DNA of 64,000 nt from Parelaphostrongylus tenuis (GCA_019055375.1 JAHQIW010004486.1:124001-188000), one strand, 5' to 3'. Positions 13,750 to 26,762 are shown, counted from the stretch's first letter. The notes: generated from the letters alone by a model not told the origin. Program-made: numbers and translations.

Positions 13750-14380
13750 CCTAGAAAGCTTCAGCATATCAAACTGCAGCCACAAAGTGATAAATCAACA
13801 CTATGTAGCCGCACATACATAAGCGGAATCTTCAAAGTACTCTTGTAATTGGCATGTAAAAAGAAAGGAAGAATTTTTATATAACAGCCATGGACCCATT
13901 TTGAGAATGCAGTGGATTTGCTACTCTTTAACTGTATATGTCGGCTCCACAAATCTATATATCCATTATTTCATCCTGTTGAACTTAAGCTCAAAATCGA
14001 CTTACAATCAATACATGTCTTCACATGTTCGGATAACAAAATTTTAGTTATGCAAAATGGAGTGACACAGGAAAAAAATGCATTGAGATTTCATTAAGCT
14101 GCAAATTCGAGACAAGGAAACTCGTCAGATGGATTTCATACTTTAGTTACAAGCTGATGATGATGATAAATGATGACGTAATTGGCTGAAGAATTATCCA
14201 GAAGAGATGTCTCATCGTTTTCGCACTGTGTGGGGCTCAGTGGCCTACTTGACCGTTCAACTGCTAGCCAGCTCTTAGCAACCCTTTCCGCCCATCGCTG
14301 GCCCCGCCCACATGTGGAAGCAGGCACGGACATGTGAACACATCAATTAAATTAATTAGCAGATAATTCATTGGATTTTA
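13750..14380. other. region upstream of the ephrin start
   Basis: No gene recognised. It should hold the ephrin promoter or trans-splice site, but no clear signal stands out. Confidence 0.35.
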
Positions 14381-14384
14381 AGCT

Positions 14385-14565
14385 TCGTTTGAGGTGAATG
14401 AATGCTTATCTGGCGTTTACAATGACTCGCGGTTGCCATACCACTGTATCGCGCTAGTGCTGCTTGTCCTTCCAGACAAGTACGAGGCCAATTTACCGAC
14501 CCCGAAGGGATGGATGGCTTGTGAGTCATGAGTGACCATATATGACATTTCGACGTTGATGATAA
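14385..14565 (-). repeat. tRNA-derived SINE, partial copy
   Basis: Shares GCTTCGTTTGAGGTGA, the TTACAATGACTCGCGG block and CCAGACAAGT with the fuller copies at 49330-49637 and 53650-53955. The tRNA-like head is degraded here. Minus orientation. Confidence 0.65.
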
Positions 14566-14819
14566 ACTATAAGAGCTCACTTGATCTAGAGTGCTCCATT
14601 AAAGGTGTTATCACAAATCACCTTAGTTAATGTAGTACAGACAAGATGTTAGGCTATACAAAATCTAGATAGTAAAAGCAGGAAAATAAATAAGGAAAGT
14701 GTCAGTGAGGAGATTGGAGAAACAAAAAAAAAGCGGAACAAAAAAAGAAATAAATGTGAGTCTTATGAGCAAAAAGCCTGCCCAGTACACCAGCACAATT
14801 TTTTTAAAATTCACCTTAC

Positions 14820-14973
14820 TTTCGAGTTTTTCTCGTCTGTAATGGTAATATTTGCCCGAGTAGCGCAAAAGTAATGATGCCGTTGAATTCACACAAGGCA
14901 CTGGTTCGGGTCTTTTCCTGGTTAACCATGTCTTACATTCTGCTGGGGTCGGTATTACTTCAGTCCGCAAAAA
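14820..14973 (-). CDS. unidentified exon-like segment
   Basis: Open on the minus strand from acceptor TTGTCAG to donor A|GTAAGG, encoding about 51 residues that include ECKTWLTRKRPEPVPC and LLRYSGKYYHYRREKLE. The balanced composition, two cysteines and both splice sites make it look like true coding sequence. I do not recognise the family. It lies about 1.1 kb upstream of the ephrin start on the same strand; no partner exon was found, so it may belong to a neighbouring gene or a relic. Confidence 0.4.
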
Positions 14974-16480
14974 CTGACAACGACATGTGATGACCTGCTG
15001 ACGTCTTACCACAGTCATGCCATAGTTTCAGGTAGAATCGACTTAACAATCATTTAGCGACATTTATGACGAATCCAAAATCCTCAATTAGCAGCGAACA
15101 CCACACAAAACCTTCATAGTTGATGATTTGATCTAGTGATTAGAAGATGCCGGAATATTCACAAAGAGTATGTAAATACAGGAGTACATCAGTATGAGCG
15201 ATATAACGCACAAATTGAGCTTGTTAGAGATCAATTCTGAAGAGGAAGTAGTATTGGGCATTTTTGAAAGCAGTATAGCTTTGTCTTTACTTTTATCACA
15301 AGCTTACAGCGCAGAAATTACGGTGAAAAAAATGTGCAATGGCAGCCGTTTTAGTGGCTGAAAATGTCGAGAAAACAAATTCAATAGGAAAAACCTTGGC
15401 AGTGATGTTAAGGTTCATCTGATATTCCTGCAAACTCTTTACAACTGCAAGTGTAAACATGCTCAATTATGAAATTTAGTAACGATGAGATATGTAATCA
15501 CATAAGATTGGATTTTTTTAAAGTTGAGTTAATGGCCTGTAAACCATCATAGATATGCTTTCCATACTTCGGCGACTAAAATAGTCCAAACTGATATAGT
15601 GAATTCTCAAATGCAATAAAATAAAGGACTAGAAGAGTTGTAATGACTAGGCACTGTAAGGATTCACAAGATAATATGCAATTGACTGAATCCATTTCTA
15701 TGATAACATCAGCTGAGGCTACTGGAGAGTTCCATCCGTCTGATAAAGCATTTTCAATGGATCTGATCAAGTGATAAGCTTTCAGCTAACCATAACGTAA
15801 GAGATGAATCATTAATGTGAGACGATATCATTACTTGCAAAATGCGATTGCATTATTTCAATTTTGCAACCCTGGAAACTCATCACTGGTGAATCAGAAT
15901 TTTCAGAGAAATAACTACAGTTAATCAAAAATTGGCATGGTTATCTTTTTCAAACACATCAAATCATTTTGTTACAGGATTTTTTCTTCTAAAGATTCAT
16001 TTTGATTTGATGCCGTCTTCTTTTTTTTTGTCAAATGGTTAATAATTGATTGATGTAGTAAACGCCATTGGAGTTGCGATTTATTCAGCTCTATTTTCAT
16101 TCTAGAAACTCCAAAACAAATGTCATACAAGCGCGGTCGCTATTCTGTATTTTCCGGTATCTATAGTAAAGAAGAGTGCTTTGCTTAAGTTGAATGTAGG
16201 ATTACTCACTAGTGCTCATCACTGCTTACCAGTATTCCCTATGATAGAGGAATAAACACACTCATAAATCGTTGAATAGCATTGATTCAATGACAGCACA
16301 AGCACAAGTAATGGCCTGTCCGTTTTTCTGTGGTGATTATTTGGCACCTTTTCATTATCTCCACCCTGATTCAGCCCTTTGAAAAAGGGAGTTCTTTGCT
16401 TTTGTTCAGAGTTTTAGTACTCATTCGATAGCTCAAATCACCAAAATTTTGATGGCGTATTTTATTTTTGGAATGACTTT
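14974..16480. other. intergenic, nothing recognised
   Basis: AT-rich sequence with no supported gene, transposon or repeat of its own. Confidence 0.4.
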
Positions 16481-17330
16481 TGATTCGTCAGACCATTAGA
16501 AATAAAATTTCATTTCACATTCAAGCACTTTTGCTGTATAAAGAGTTTTCCTCTGAACTTCCAGTAACTATGCGATAGCACAAACTAAGCGATTTTAGTG
16601 ATGCACTTCGTTTGAAAAGAGTTTCATAGTGCGCTGTAGCAGTTAAAAGAAGATTGGCTTTCGCAAATTCAGACCATCTCCGCAATCCGTTACAAAATTC
16701 GACTCCTTGGGAAAAACAAGTTTCTCGCTTTTTTCTAAAGATTTCGTAGCCATTCGAAAGCATGAGTCTCGAGAGCTTGAATGGCGTAACTGGTTTTCGA
16801 AAATGACTTCTTAACGCGCTGTTACAGTACAAATAAAACCATGTTCAACACTCAAGCACTGTTCACTGGACATAGTCGCTCCTTTAGACTTCTGATAATC
16901 ACTCGATATCACAATTCACTGACAACATGATGGAGTAGTTCATCTTTTGAAAGAACTTCTTAGGGCATCGTAGTAGCCAAAGGAAAGATAGATTTCGCGC
17001 AGCGCGACATTAGCTTCAAGCTACCGCGCTTTTTCCAGTAAGTGGATAGGAATTCGCAACATTGGTATACATCCGCGCTTTTTCCAGTGCCAAATTAATG
17101 AAGTAAAATCTTTTTTGAATGTGACAGTAAGAAGCTTCCCTAAAAAACGAATATCTTACTAAAATTACTAAGATTTACGCTATCGAATGGTTTATGAAGT
17201 TTGATGGAAAAACTTTACCCGGCAAAAAATTTTTGATTGTGAAAGAAATTTTCTTTAAAATTCCATCAGCGCAATAAAAAAACAATCTCAAAAACAGGGT
17301 ACACCTTCAAGAGTTCCTTGACTTAAGCAA
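16480..17330. repeat. opposing arrays of a degenerate ~150-180 base repeat
   Basis: Units share a CGCTGT(A/T)ACAG block (16630, 16815, degenerate at 16970) followed by TATCGAATGG-like and GCGAAA-like blocks. They run on the minus strand until about 17090 and on the plus strand after that. Similar opposing arrays occur at seven other places in the window. No coding content. Confidence 0.6.
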
Positions 17331-18855
17331 GGGAATGTAGTAAAATTTCAGGCAAAAGCAAAGAACTCCTTTTTCCAAGCGGTTGAAATACGATGCAGAT
17401 AATGGAAAAGTACCAATTATTCAAAAGGTGATAGGATACAGTGCTTTTCAAAGTATCTTTAATGTTTTAATCATACTATTAGTGCCCAAAATATTGATTT
17501 ATCCCAAGTTAAAAGACACTGGTAACGCTTTGTAAGTGGAGAACACTACCAAATCGCCTTGAAAACATCGTCAACTGTGCGTGAATGGTGGCACAGAGAA
17601 TTGAATTAGTTACGATGCCGAAGATCAAACACCGCTGAAGCTACAACCAGCTGCCAAAAATGGTTTATCAACGTCGTTCCAATTTACCGATTAACAAATG
17701 TTTGAAAAGGTGAGAGTTTCAAGTATATGTGGAAAATATCTGTAATATATAATCAATCAGATTCCATCGTCAAACGCTGAAAAGAACGCGCTAACACATA
17801 CGTGTGAAGATTTTTTTTCTTAAAATCGCTACTTTTATAGAAAATTTGAATCCATAAATTGCAAATATTCAAGCATTGATTATGAAATACTTTACTAAAA
17901 TCTGCTTTTCAATAGACATAGTACAGAAATAATAAACATGAATCGAAAAAGCATGACAGGTGGAGTTTGAAAAATATAAAACTCATACTCTTGGCTATCT
18001 GTTGATACGCAATATTATGGAGCGCTTCTCCATATTTTTGTCAAAATAATATGCTCAAAAGTCTTTGATTCAACGTTTCGAGTGCATGAACTTAACAGGC
18101 TTGGAGAATAAATTTAGTTTTCAAAAACTGAAGAAAAGTACTTTTTATAGCACATTATTTACTTGGAAACCATTCCAAGTAATGCTATGCGGGTTTCTTA
18201 ACTCAATAGTAATTTTACGAACGGGCGATGGGATCGATAGCGGGGATAGTTGTGTCATTTGCCTTGGCTTATGAACGGCTTCGTTTGTATTTGTGATTAG
18301 AGCTTATCAATGAGGTGCAAGAAGGATTAGTCGCTGATTACCTTGATAAGTGACGGCTCCCACACAACACAGAGGCAGATGAGTGTGATCGGAGTGAATA
18401 GATTAATACCAAGTTAACAAACTTGTGTTTTTGTCCCTGTTGAGAAGAAAACCAATAAATTACAATTGACGCATATGTGCCGTTAATGGCTCAAAGCAGT
18501 TAACGTGTCAAATATTCATTGATATTGGTAAGACAAAGATGTCAAACTATATGTGCAGCATCTCCTAAATTTAGTGCTGTTACTATATGGAGTAGACAAG
18601 TGAATGCCATGGAAACGACCGTAGGTCTCAACTCCGATTGTAAGTAGCCGCACCCAATCGTAAAATCATGCCTACAAGACGCAACCCATCACACCTTATT
18701 CTGTGTCAAAGTAGTTTAATTTAATGGACTCAATTCCAACCAAGATAAGACAAAATCTTAAAACTGCCGTCATCGTTGACAGAATTTGTTGCATAACGAA
18801 TGATAAACTTTCCAAAAAATAGAGCACTCAGTCATTCATAGCTCGTTCGTGTTTT
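17331..18855. other. intergenic, nothing recognised
   Basis: No supported gene. Short open frames here lack splice signals or recognisable composition. Confidence 0.4.
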
Positions 18856-18859
18856 CAAA

Positions 18860-20230
18860 GCCAAGTGGCAAATTTCATAAAAGAGAGTATTTTTGAGCTT
18901 TCATTATTCCCGATTGTGTCTTTGATCTTTTTTGGTACTTTTCTGTCATCGGACAACGATTTATGGAGGAGAATTTTCCACTGCGCCAAGACTTTCCATC
19001 GGGCTCTAAGTGATTATTCAAAACTAGGAATATTCAAAAATGTTTCTATTTTTTTGCAAGGTCTTTTGACATTTTTGTAGCACTGCAAACGAAATTATAT
19101 TTCGTACGCGTAGAGTGTAATCGCGCATAAGTTTCGCTCGGCAGAGGTCGTCCTTCAAACTAGTAGATCATTCCATGGCGTAAATTGCGGAAGTTACAAG
19201 AATATAATTGTTTTTTAAAACCTTTTACGGCGCTGTAGAGAAAATAGATTCGTGATATACATATGCGAGTTTTTCACAGGGCAAAGTTTTTCCTTTAGAC
19301 AATTTGTATCCATCAGATAGAGTAAGTTCCGGCGATTCAGCATTCCTTGCGTTCTAAAAAAAAAACTCTCACTCTGAATCAGGCAAAATAAGATTGAGCT
19401 TCAAACACGCTGAGCATTGCCTGTCGCCAGTTGATCAATTATGCAGCGCGATTCACATGTGGGGCCTGATTTTTGTCATTAATTTATAGTTTTATTCAGT
19501 CATAAGAAAGCTCTGTTGAAAGAGTATGATTCAGATGTTTCATAGTTTTTTCTACAAATTCATATGTTTTTCTTGAGTAGGTTTAGGCATATATAAAAAA
19601 AATAACTCAAGCCCACAGAGAAATGGAACAAGATTTTTTTTCCGCAATTTAATTACGAAAAAAAATTGCAAAAACTTCTTCGAAACGAAGGAAAATTTTC
19701 AAGAATTGAGTATATACTCGCGATAACGTGCGTGTGAAATACAGTTTTATTTTCTCTGCTACAGCGCTACAAGATACTTTCCTGAATGGAAAACAAATAC
19801 ACTTTTGAATCGAGATTCATGCTATTCAACGACTACTATTGCTGTAAGAGAAGAGCTCTGTGCTACGTAAAATACACGCGACAACGCGCAATGAGTGTGG
19901 AACACAATTATATTTTCCCTGTTATAATGTTTGCGAAGGCCTTAATAAAGATTGAATACACTTCTGAGATATACGACATTTCTGCTATCTAATGGTGGGC
20001 AGCAGTTCAGGAGAAAAGCTCTGTCTTGAGGAATATAAGCGCGAAACGCTTAACGCGTATGGAACATACTTTTATTTTCACTGTTACAATGGCGTAAGAA
20101 GACCTGGTTTTCTGAAAAACAAGTACACTTTCTATTTCTCCGAGATTTAATTTTTAGAATAATCATTGGAGCACAAATCGAAAGTCTTTGTTGAGCGGAA
20201 AACTTCATTCTAAAAATCTTTGATCAATAA
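18860..20230. repeat. degenerate ~160-base repeat arrays
   Basis: A minus-oriented unit lies at about 19230-19370 (GGCGCTGTAGAGAAAATA). From 19740 there are three plus-oriented units with TTTTATTTTCTCTGCTACAG-like blocks at 19745, 19908 and 20070, a period of about 163 bases. Same family as at 16480-17330, 29130-30060 and inside UTP6. Confidence 0.6.
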
Positions 20231-20344
20231 CAGAAAAGCGCCTTTTTGCTTGGTTGAACCTTCTTTACGAGTGATGTTGGTTTATGTAGGCCCATAAAAA
20301 TTTCCACTTTTCTGCTTTTTCGTATCAGTTAGTTTTCTTTGCTA

Positions 20345-20690
20345 TTCTAGTTCCTAAACCGCCGTCTAGAACACCAACTAAACTGTTCCCTAAGGGTATT
20401 AGGGCCACTGGTTGTTATGCACAGCGCGAAGCGGCGCGGTGCTGATCCCCACCTCTCAGCTTTCTCCGGCAACCAATGACGAGCGTCATACAGGGCTTCA
20501 GCCGGTATCTTCATAATCAAAAAGATTGCTCGATCATTGTTTTCACGACGTTCATGATGGAGACGAAAGACGATTTGAGTACTAGAAGTACTGGGATTCT
20601 CGCAGTGAAAAAGGACAGTTACCAGGATGATCAGATAAGTGCTCAACTACGTTTCACAAATGTTAAGCTGCTCTTTGCTTGAAGACCATA
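20345..20690 (-). repeat. dispersed repeat, paired with 27640-27880
   Basis: Minus-strand translation contains TVLFHCENPSTSSTQIVFRL, and the plus strand at 27640-27800 gives TVLFYCADPSTSNIQFESRL. The similarity extends into flanking DNA, so this is an interspersed repeat rather than a gene. Family unknown. Confidence 0.5.
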
Positions 20691-23402
20691 CTGATATACC
20701 TGTGGTGGAAACCTCCTTTCGCAGCTGCATCACTTTTTGGCAGTGCTATTTGCCCCACTTGATGATTAAAGTTCGATTTTTTGTATTTGCATGATATTAC
20801 ACCTCTTGAATCTTACTGTTCTGATCTCAACAGATCTTTCGTTAGACTAGTTTGTAGGTGTCCACAATCCTCTAAGTTTTTTGAACTTTGTGGCTTGCGG
20901 CTCTGGCTGCTGTTCAAGAAGGATTTTTTTCAACAATGATGTGTTGTTATGATTATATCTTCATAACAGTGCATGATATGCAAAATTTTGAACCTTTGGC
21001 GAGTGCTGACTTATCGTTTCTGTGTGCACGCACTAACCAGTGCACTACCAGAGTTCCTGTTCCGCTATCCTTCCTTGCGCTTTACAAGAAATACATTCTG
21101 CCATCAATTAACCGTTGACGATCAGGCCTGGTAAGCAGGTATTGACATTGAATCCAGTACTAGAATAGTGTCTAAGGAGCGGTTAATATAATTTTCTTTG
21201 ATTACATATTTAAAGCCTTCGATACCAATATTTGATAATCAGGCTAAATCGTTGACGATTGGTTGCTGACATAATTGTATCTTTTGTAACAGAAAGAATG
21301 AAAGCAGAACAAGAGCCTCTGTATCACGCGCATGCGGGAAGGGTGAGACGCTGGTTTGACTCCCGCCGAACTCCAAATTTTTCATATCACTCACAGCTTT
21401 TCTCAGACAAGTCAATTACCAATTTGTTGACTTCACAAGGATGAGAGAAATGTGAGCCTGTGTGACGTTGAGCCCGAGCATGGTAAATTGGGCCCTCCAC
21501 ATAATGAAATGAATTATTGTCAGGACGCTGAACACTTCCTCGTACTTAAACTTTAAGAGTAAAAGTTGGAAATTGAAACTTGGCGTTATCATCAGTTACG
21601 GGTGTGCGATCGATTCAACTTCGCCCGCATGGTAGCAGAGGTGACTGAGTGCTAATCTGGCTCATAAAATACTTTGTTGTAGTATACCAATGTATCAGGT
21701 CGTTTGTTACTTTCTTAGGCAAGCCTGATACTATTTCGTCATCATGAATAGACGATGGATTTGATTAGCTCTAAAAGAGGGATCGATCAAAAACCACGCG
21801 TGTGTTACAGTGGATGTCTCAGTTGTTGCTCCACCACCATGGGAGTGGAAATTCTACAACCTCTCAAGATTTCATAAGAGAATCAACTGATGACACTGTA
21901 ACGAAGGACATTGACACTTCAATATGACGGTGACGCACCTGGGTGTTGCCATTTACACTTTTTATAACACATAAAGTCGATAATACCTGCTATGCTCCCT
22001 GTGGTGAAATGTCGTCAATGGAAAGGAAAGAGCTAGTTGGGGTGTGAATTATTCCATAGGACATCTCTCGACAAACAACACTAATGTCGACGTAATTGGC
22101 GCTTTGCTGCTAACAAGCGTCGAGAAAAAAATTAAATAAGAAGCAGTTTGAGCCTCTAATTGCCCTATCTTCAAGGCACTAACTATATCCTTCTCGAAAA
22201 ACTCAAAAAAGTAACAGTGGATTGTTTTTTTCATAAATTTATTCCAATCTTTTATGATTCTGTGTTCATGTCCAGGCTTATCATTGCCAAACCTATTCTC
22301 CGTTTTATTGAATGTGGGTTCTTTTCTCCTTAACGAGAATTTATAACATATTTCAGTGAAGAGAAAGCATTAGAGCCAAGGTTTCAAATTATGAACAAAG
22401 AAAAAAAATCAATGAATTGCTTCATAAAGTACTCATATCCCATCATTCCAGAAAATAATAGTTTCCGTTAGTTATAAGAAATAATATATGCACCTAGTAA
22501 TGGACAAGATTCATAACAACTTTTTTCTTCCATTTCACCGTGACCTTTTACTTATTAATCTTTGGCGAAACAGTATTCGGTCTATCTTTCGTCAGTGTTG
22601 AACGAAGTGAACGCATTGATCATTGTTTTGAAAAAAAATGTAAAGATGAAATCCTTTCCCACAACATTGAAGCATCAACACCTCGTCCTGCAGGCGAACG
22701 ATCCTGATAAGAACAAAAACATGGAGCTAATACAGTTGAAAAAGAAATGCCTAAAGGCTACCATAATATCTATATGAATTATATCTAGGTCTGCATTCAC
22801 CATAATACCAAAACTACACCTCAATTTTTTATTTTACATCCAAATTGTCTATGACCATATTCTTGTCAATATTTTTCATTTCACCCAAAAAGCTTCAGGC
22901 AAGTTGAGGCCATATGTAGCCTATGGAAAAGAAGATCTCACTCATTTTTGATTTTCTGAGAACGTCTATCATAAAAGAGTGGCATTTATCAGCTAATCAT
23001 TTGACAAAAATAAGATCACTTTCTTCAACGATACTCGTAAGATCCACATATACTAAGTGAAACTCCGAAAGTTACCGATTAACTCGGATGGGCATCAGTA
23101 GAATCTAAAATCGTTTTCCCTACGCTCAATAACTAGCAAATAAGCTTAACGACCTCGAAAAACGAGTAGAAGCAGAGGTTTGTTTCTACTGTTTATCACT
23201 AGTAAAAGCTTCTCAGCCCTGACAGTACCCAGTCATCAGTAATGTAGACCCGTCGGGGTAGGGAGTGCACTTGGCCCAGTTTTTGAAAACAGATATCACC
23301 TTTGCTCATTATCTATAAAACAGATGAATTCGTTTTGTTTCTAAGGAACGGATGTAAAAAGCGGAAGCATAATTGTCGGTGAGCAACGATAGCAATAATA
23401 AC
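20691..23402. other. intergenic with tRNA-like fragments
   Basis: No supported gene. Two tRNA-like fragments stand out: about 21000-21060, and 21325-21375 with a GGTTTGACTCC box on the plus strand. A related GGGCGAAGTTGAATCGATCG is seen on the minus strand near 21610-21640. These are likely SINE remains. Confidence 0.35.
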
Positions 23403-23487
23403 ATGGCAATCGACAACATCGACGACGACGATGTACAGCTGCAGCTGGCAAAGCTGCCAATTTCCGATTTTTTTTCCTTTCAAAGAG
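23403..23487 (+). CDS. candidate first coding exon, unknown protein
   Basis: ATG at 23403 opens MAIDNIDDDDVQLQLAKLPI and runs 28 codons to donor AGAG|GTAATT at 23488. An in-frame TAA lies upstream. Acidic start, no family recognised. No downstream exon could be assigned; the next kilobase is a decayed mariner, so the gene may be broken or the exon spurious. Confidence 0.3.
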
Positions 23488-23770
23488 GTAATTCAATTGA
23501 AAACACATTCGCAATTTCGTTTATGCCTACACTGAGATTGATGAATCATGAATTATAAATTTTTTGCTATAAATAAACGAAAGTGAGGCCAGTCATTACA
23601 AAACTTTAATGAACTTTTCAATCAAATAGTAAAGAAAGAGGTTGATTACATAGTTGTTATTAGCAAAACTCTCAGATCAAATTTTAACAATTGGGAACTC
23701 ATTTAACATACCAGTGACGATATGAGCAGTGAATGGTTTGCAATCCTTGTTGTATTGTCATGTGAATATA

Positions 23771-24522
23771 TTAGGTCTTCTCATAAGCTTCAGCAATAGA
23801 GCAATAAACACCAAATTTTTTTAACGAGAAATAATGAAAATGTTTAACAACACTATTCAAAGTATGTGCCATCAGTCTGAACACAATTCTGCCATTTCTC
23901 GGGTGAAAAATCAATAGCACTTTGTGCGGAGTTTTCTGAGCTTTCTTTTGGTACCAAATTTGTTCATACTTGTCGCATTATGACCGCTCAACGAAGCCTC
24001 TATCGCAGTTTGCTGCTTTGCGAGTACGAATTGACGCTCGTCACATTTGGGACAGGATCGGGTCAATTCAGCCAAACGCTGCTGTAGTCACTTGGACCTC
24101 TCCAATCGGCTCTGTCACGTCGACGTCGCAGCAATCTCAACCTGCTTCGAGACAACGCATTGCTGCATGTAACCAAATTGACAAAGAGAAAGTCGATCAA
24201 ACTAGACTGGGGCATGCTGGATCATCCGCCGTAGAGTCCTGACTTGTCATCGTCTGGCTGCCACCTCTTCTGGTAGCTAAATCACTTCCTGAGCAAGAAT
24301 AAGCTCGGAGACTTCAATCATTTGCTACTAGGATTGACATCTTTCTTTGAATCCAAGCATAGCGAGTTTCATGAGCGCGAATCAATATGTTCTTTAAGAC
24401 ATGACAGAAATGTGCTCAGGCTGATGGTGCATACTTTAAATAACGTTGTTAAGCAATTTTAATTACTTCCGGTTAATAAGATTTGTGTATATTGCTCTAG
24501 TGCCAAAACATATGAGAACACC
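23771..24522 (+). pseudogene. decayed mariner transposon with both ends
   Basis: Left end TTAGGTCTTCTCATAAGCTT and right end AACATATGAGAACACC are diverged inverted ends of the mariner family also seen at 31322, 37885 and 50507. Inside is a shortened transposase with frame breaks. A segment near 24215 still reads LDHPP-(Y)SPDLSS-like, the typical block before the third acidic residue of mariner (DD34D) transposases. Most of the catalytic region is missing. Non-functional. Confidence 0.7.
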
Positions 24523-25044
24523 TGATGAAAAAAATTTATTTCTTCTGCCTATCCATCAATAAATCAGTGCTAAAAATTCGTGAAATGCAAAATCAGAGAG
24601 GAATTGGCACTGATTCATTTTTGTAAGCAAGTGAAGCTCCAAAATAGCTTCATTCCACGTAATAATACAATTAGATCAACCCCTGAGAGATGTTCCATAA
24701 GTCTGACACCCCTGAGTATGGTTAGAGGGATCGAATACACAATGGACTGTACAATAATTGACGGTGGGCAACCAGTACATCAGATCAGAACTGCTATTCT
24801 CCCAAGGACGAGTCTAGCACCAGGTTGTAAGATTCGGATGGATAGAACGTTTGATAAGATCAGAAAGCAAAACCATATCAACAGCATTTCTGCATTGCAA
24901 ATCACGTCCAACCTCCGGCTACATGCTGTCTACTATAGCTAAAACTTGTAAATTATATATAACTTACATTTTGTCGGTCACTTGCAGTTATGGAATCAAA
25001 ATCAAATTAGGACTCACAGAAAAAATTCACTAGACAATTCTATA
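24523..25044. other. intergenic, nothing recognised
   Basis: A 120-codon open frame at 24580-24942 has no recognisable motif or splice context and is not called. Confidence 0.35.
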
Positions 25045-25160
25045 TTATACCTGTCGTTTCGAGTGTTTTCTTAAGACCGCATTCAAATTTTAATATGCCA
25101 TAAAATTATTTTTGAGCTACTCATGTCATGCTGTCTGCTAAAATAGGGCTGACTTATAGA

Positions 25161-25203
25161 GCCCGATACACGTGTTTCGATCTTGCGATATCGTCAGTCG
25201 GGC
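25161..25203 (-). ncRNA. hammerhead ribozyme, family B
   Basis: Minus strand: stem I GCCCGA/UCGGGC (six pairs), core CUGACGA, stem II UAUC-GCAA-GAUC with a mismatched first pair, GAAA, stem III made of self-complementary ACACGUGU, A at the cleavage position (25167), giving a GUA triplet. Stem I extends outward as GGGU-a-ACU against AGU-ca-GCCC with a UCUAUA bulge, a layout suited to the loop II-stem I contact of natural hammerheads. Very short stem III is typical of Penelope and retrozyme hammerheads that act as dimers. Confidence 0.8.
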
Positions 25204-25607
25204 AGTTACCCTTTCTCGACTATTGCCAATCCTGTGTGGGTTCTCCAGTTCCCACACTAAGAGGTAGCCACGACGAACATTTTACACTCTATGTCCGGTG
25301 GACTTATCACCAAACACAGAGTGTTGTGCACTCGATTGCTCTTGGCTAGTATATTTGATATATCATATCTTTCGTTTCGAGTGTTTTCTTGAGACCACAG
25401 CTCAAATTTCAATATAAGAAAACACTCGAAACGAAAGTTATGATATATCAAATATACTAGCCAAAAGAAATCTGAGTGTACAACACTCTGTGTTCGAGTG
25501 ATAATCTCACAGGACATTTAGTGTGAAAACGTTCGTCGTCCGCTAACTCTTCAGTGTGGGAACTGGATCACCCACATAGGATTGGCAAAAGACGAGAAAG
25601 GGTAACT

Positions 25608-25650
25608 GCACGAGTGACGAGATCGCAAGATCGAAACACGTGTATCGGAC
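25608..25650 (+). ncRNA. hammerhead ribozyme motif, family B, degenerate
   Basis: Stem II GAUC-GCAA-GAUC, GAAA and ACACGUGU are perfect, but the core reads GUGACGA (C3 to G) and stem I has two mismatches (GCACGA/UCGGAC). Expected to be inactive. Confidence 0.65.
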
Positions 25651-25785
25651 TCTATACGTCAGCCTTTTTAACAGACAACATTGACATGCGTGGCTCATAA
25701 ATGATTTTATAGCATACTGAAATATGTTTGATATCAATTTGGGGTGGGGGCTTCTCCAAAAGGTGTTGGTTCAGACGAATGGCAT

Positions 25786-25834
25786 TGCACATTTGACGAG
25801 GCTGCAATGCCGAAACACGTGTACTGTACTGTAT
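25786..25834 (+). ncRNA. degenerate hammerhead-like fragment, family B
   Basis: UUGACGA core (C3 to U), stem II GGC/GCC with loop UGCAAU, then GAAA, ACACGUGU and A. Flanks no longer form stem I. A relic adjoining the foldback at 25045-25740. Confidence 0.45.
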
Positions 25835-26689
25835 AAGTGTTCATAACAAGACCATATGCATGGCTCAAGAGTAACTACAGGCATATTGAAGTTCTAAACT
25901 TGTATTTATATCTATTATGCCTTTAAGAATGTTTTGAGAGTATCAGTACTGACGCAAACATATATGATCATATCGAATATCGAGAAGATGCTCCATTATG
26001 ATGACCGGGGTGGCGGTAAGAGTACAATGGCATCAAAAAGTTTTGTAGATTTGGAAGAAAGCAACTTCTATTGCATTCTATTCATTCGAAAACTTCTTTC
26101 ATTACGAAAAATTAAGACATAGTCACGCCCACGTGAAATAAGAAGAGATCATTTGTGATGAAAAAACGACATAAATACAAGGATAATGTTTCTAGTAATC
26201 ATAAGTCCGTTTGAATTGCATTTACCATACAAACTATCATCATGTCTACCACCTGCTTTTACGACACTAAGGAGCTGCGAGCCCAAAAAGGAAAAGCCCC
26301 TATTTGTTCTTGACGCAAAGAACAGTTTCTTTAAAAACATCGTAGAGTCTATGATTAACAAATAATCTTGAGACCGCACCAACTGAGATACTATTCAGAA
26401 TCTTTAGATTCTTTCGAGCTTCTCTTGTACATTGAGTGACTGCGACAGAAAATACTGATGCCTTAACAAATGTGAGGTCTCTGGTTTGATCACCGATTCA
26501 ACCAGATCTTTCAGCCCACAAATGTCGGCAAGCTGTTAGTTTAGAGTTGTATGAAGTTATAGACGCATTGAAACATTGGCAGATCAACACAAGTTACTGC
26601 ATAAGTCTGTATATTCATTCAATCACCTTTTCAAGGCTTAGCAAAGGAACGCATAAAGCATCGTCGAGCGACTGATGAGCGCCGTACAT
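25835..26689. other. intergenic, nothing recognised
   Basis: No supported gene or repeat. Confidence 0.35.
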
Positions 26690-26695
26690 TTTATA

Positions 26696-26762
26696 TCCTT
26701 TCCTTTACTTTCTTTTTTCTTTCTTTTTCTTTTCTCTTCTCCTTCCCTTTCCCTTTATTTTT
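26696..26762 (+). repeat. pyrimidine-rich tract
   Basis: Nearly pure C/T run of CTTT and CCTT units, ending in CCCTTTATTTTTT. Simple low-complexity sequence. Confidence 0.8.

Larger units (their letters stand above)
25045..25740. repeat. foldback element, hammerhead family B, copy 1
   Basis: Large palindrome with arms of roughly 290 bases meeting near 25425. The centre reads GAAAACACTCGAAACGAAAG on one side and its complement on the other. Shared arm blocks include CACAGAGTGTTGTGCACTCG, GGGTAACTGCCCGA-like and ATACACGTGTTTCGATC. A hammerhead motif lies in each arm (25161-25203 minus, 25608-25650 plus). It matches 51345-52290, so the family is dispersed. No coding sequence. Confidence 0.8.

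Noticed and set aside
24580..24942. 120-codon open frame
   Set aside because: No recognisable family or splice signals; compatible with chance.
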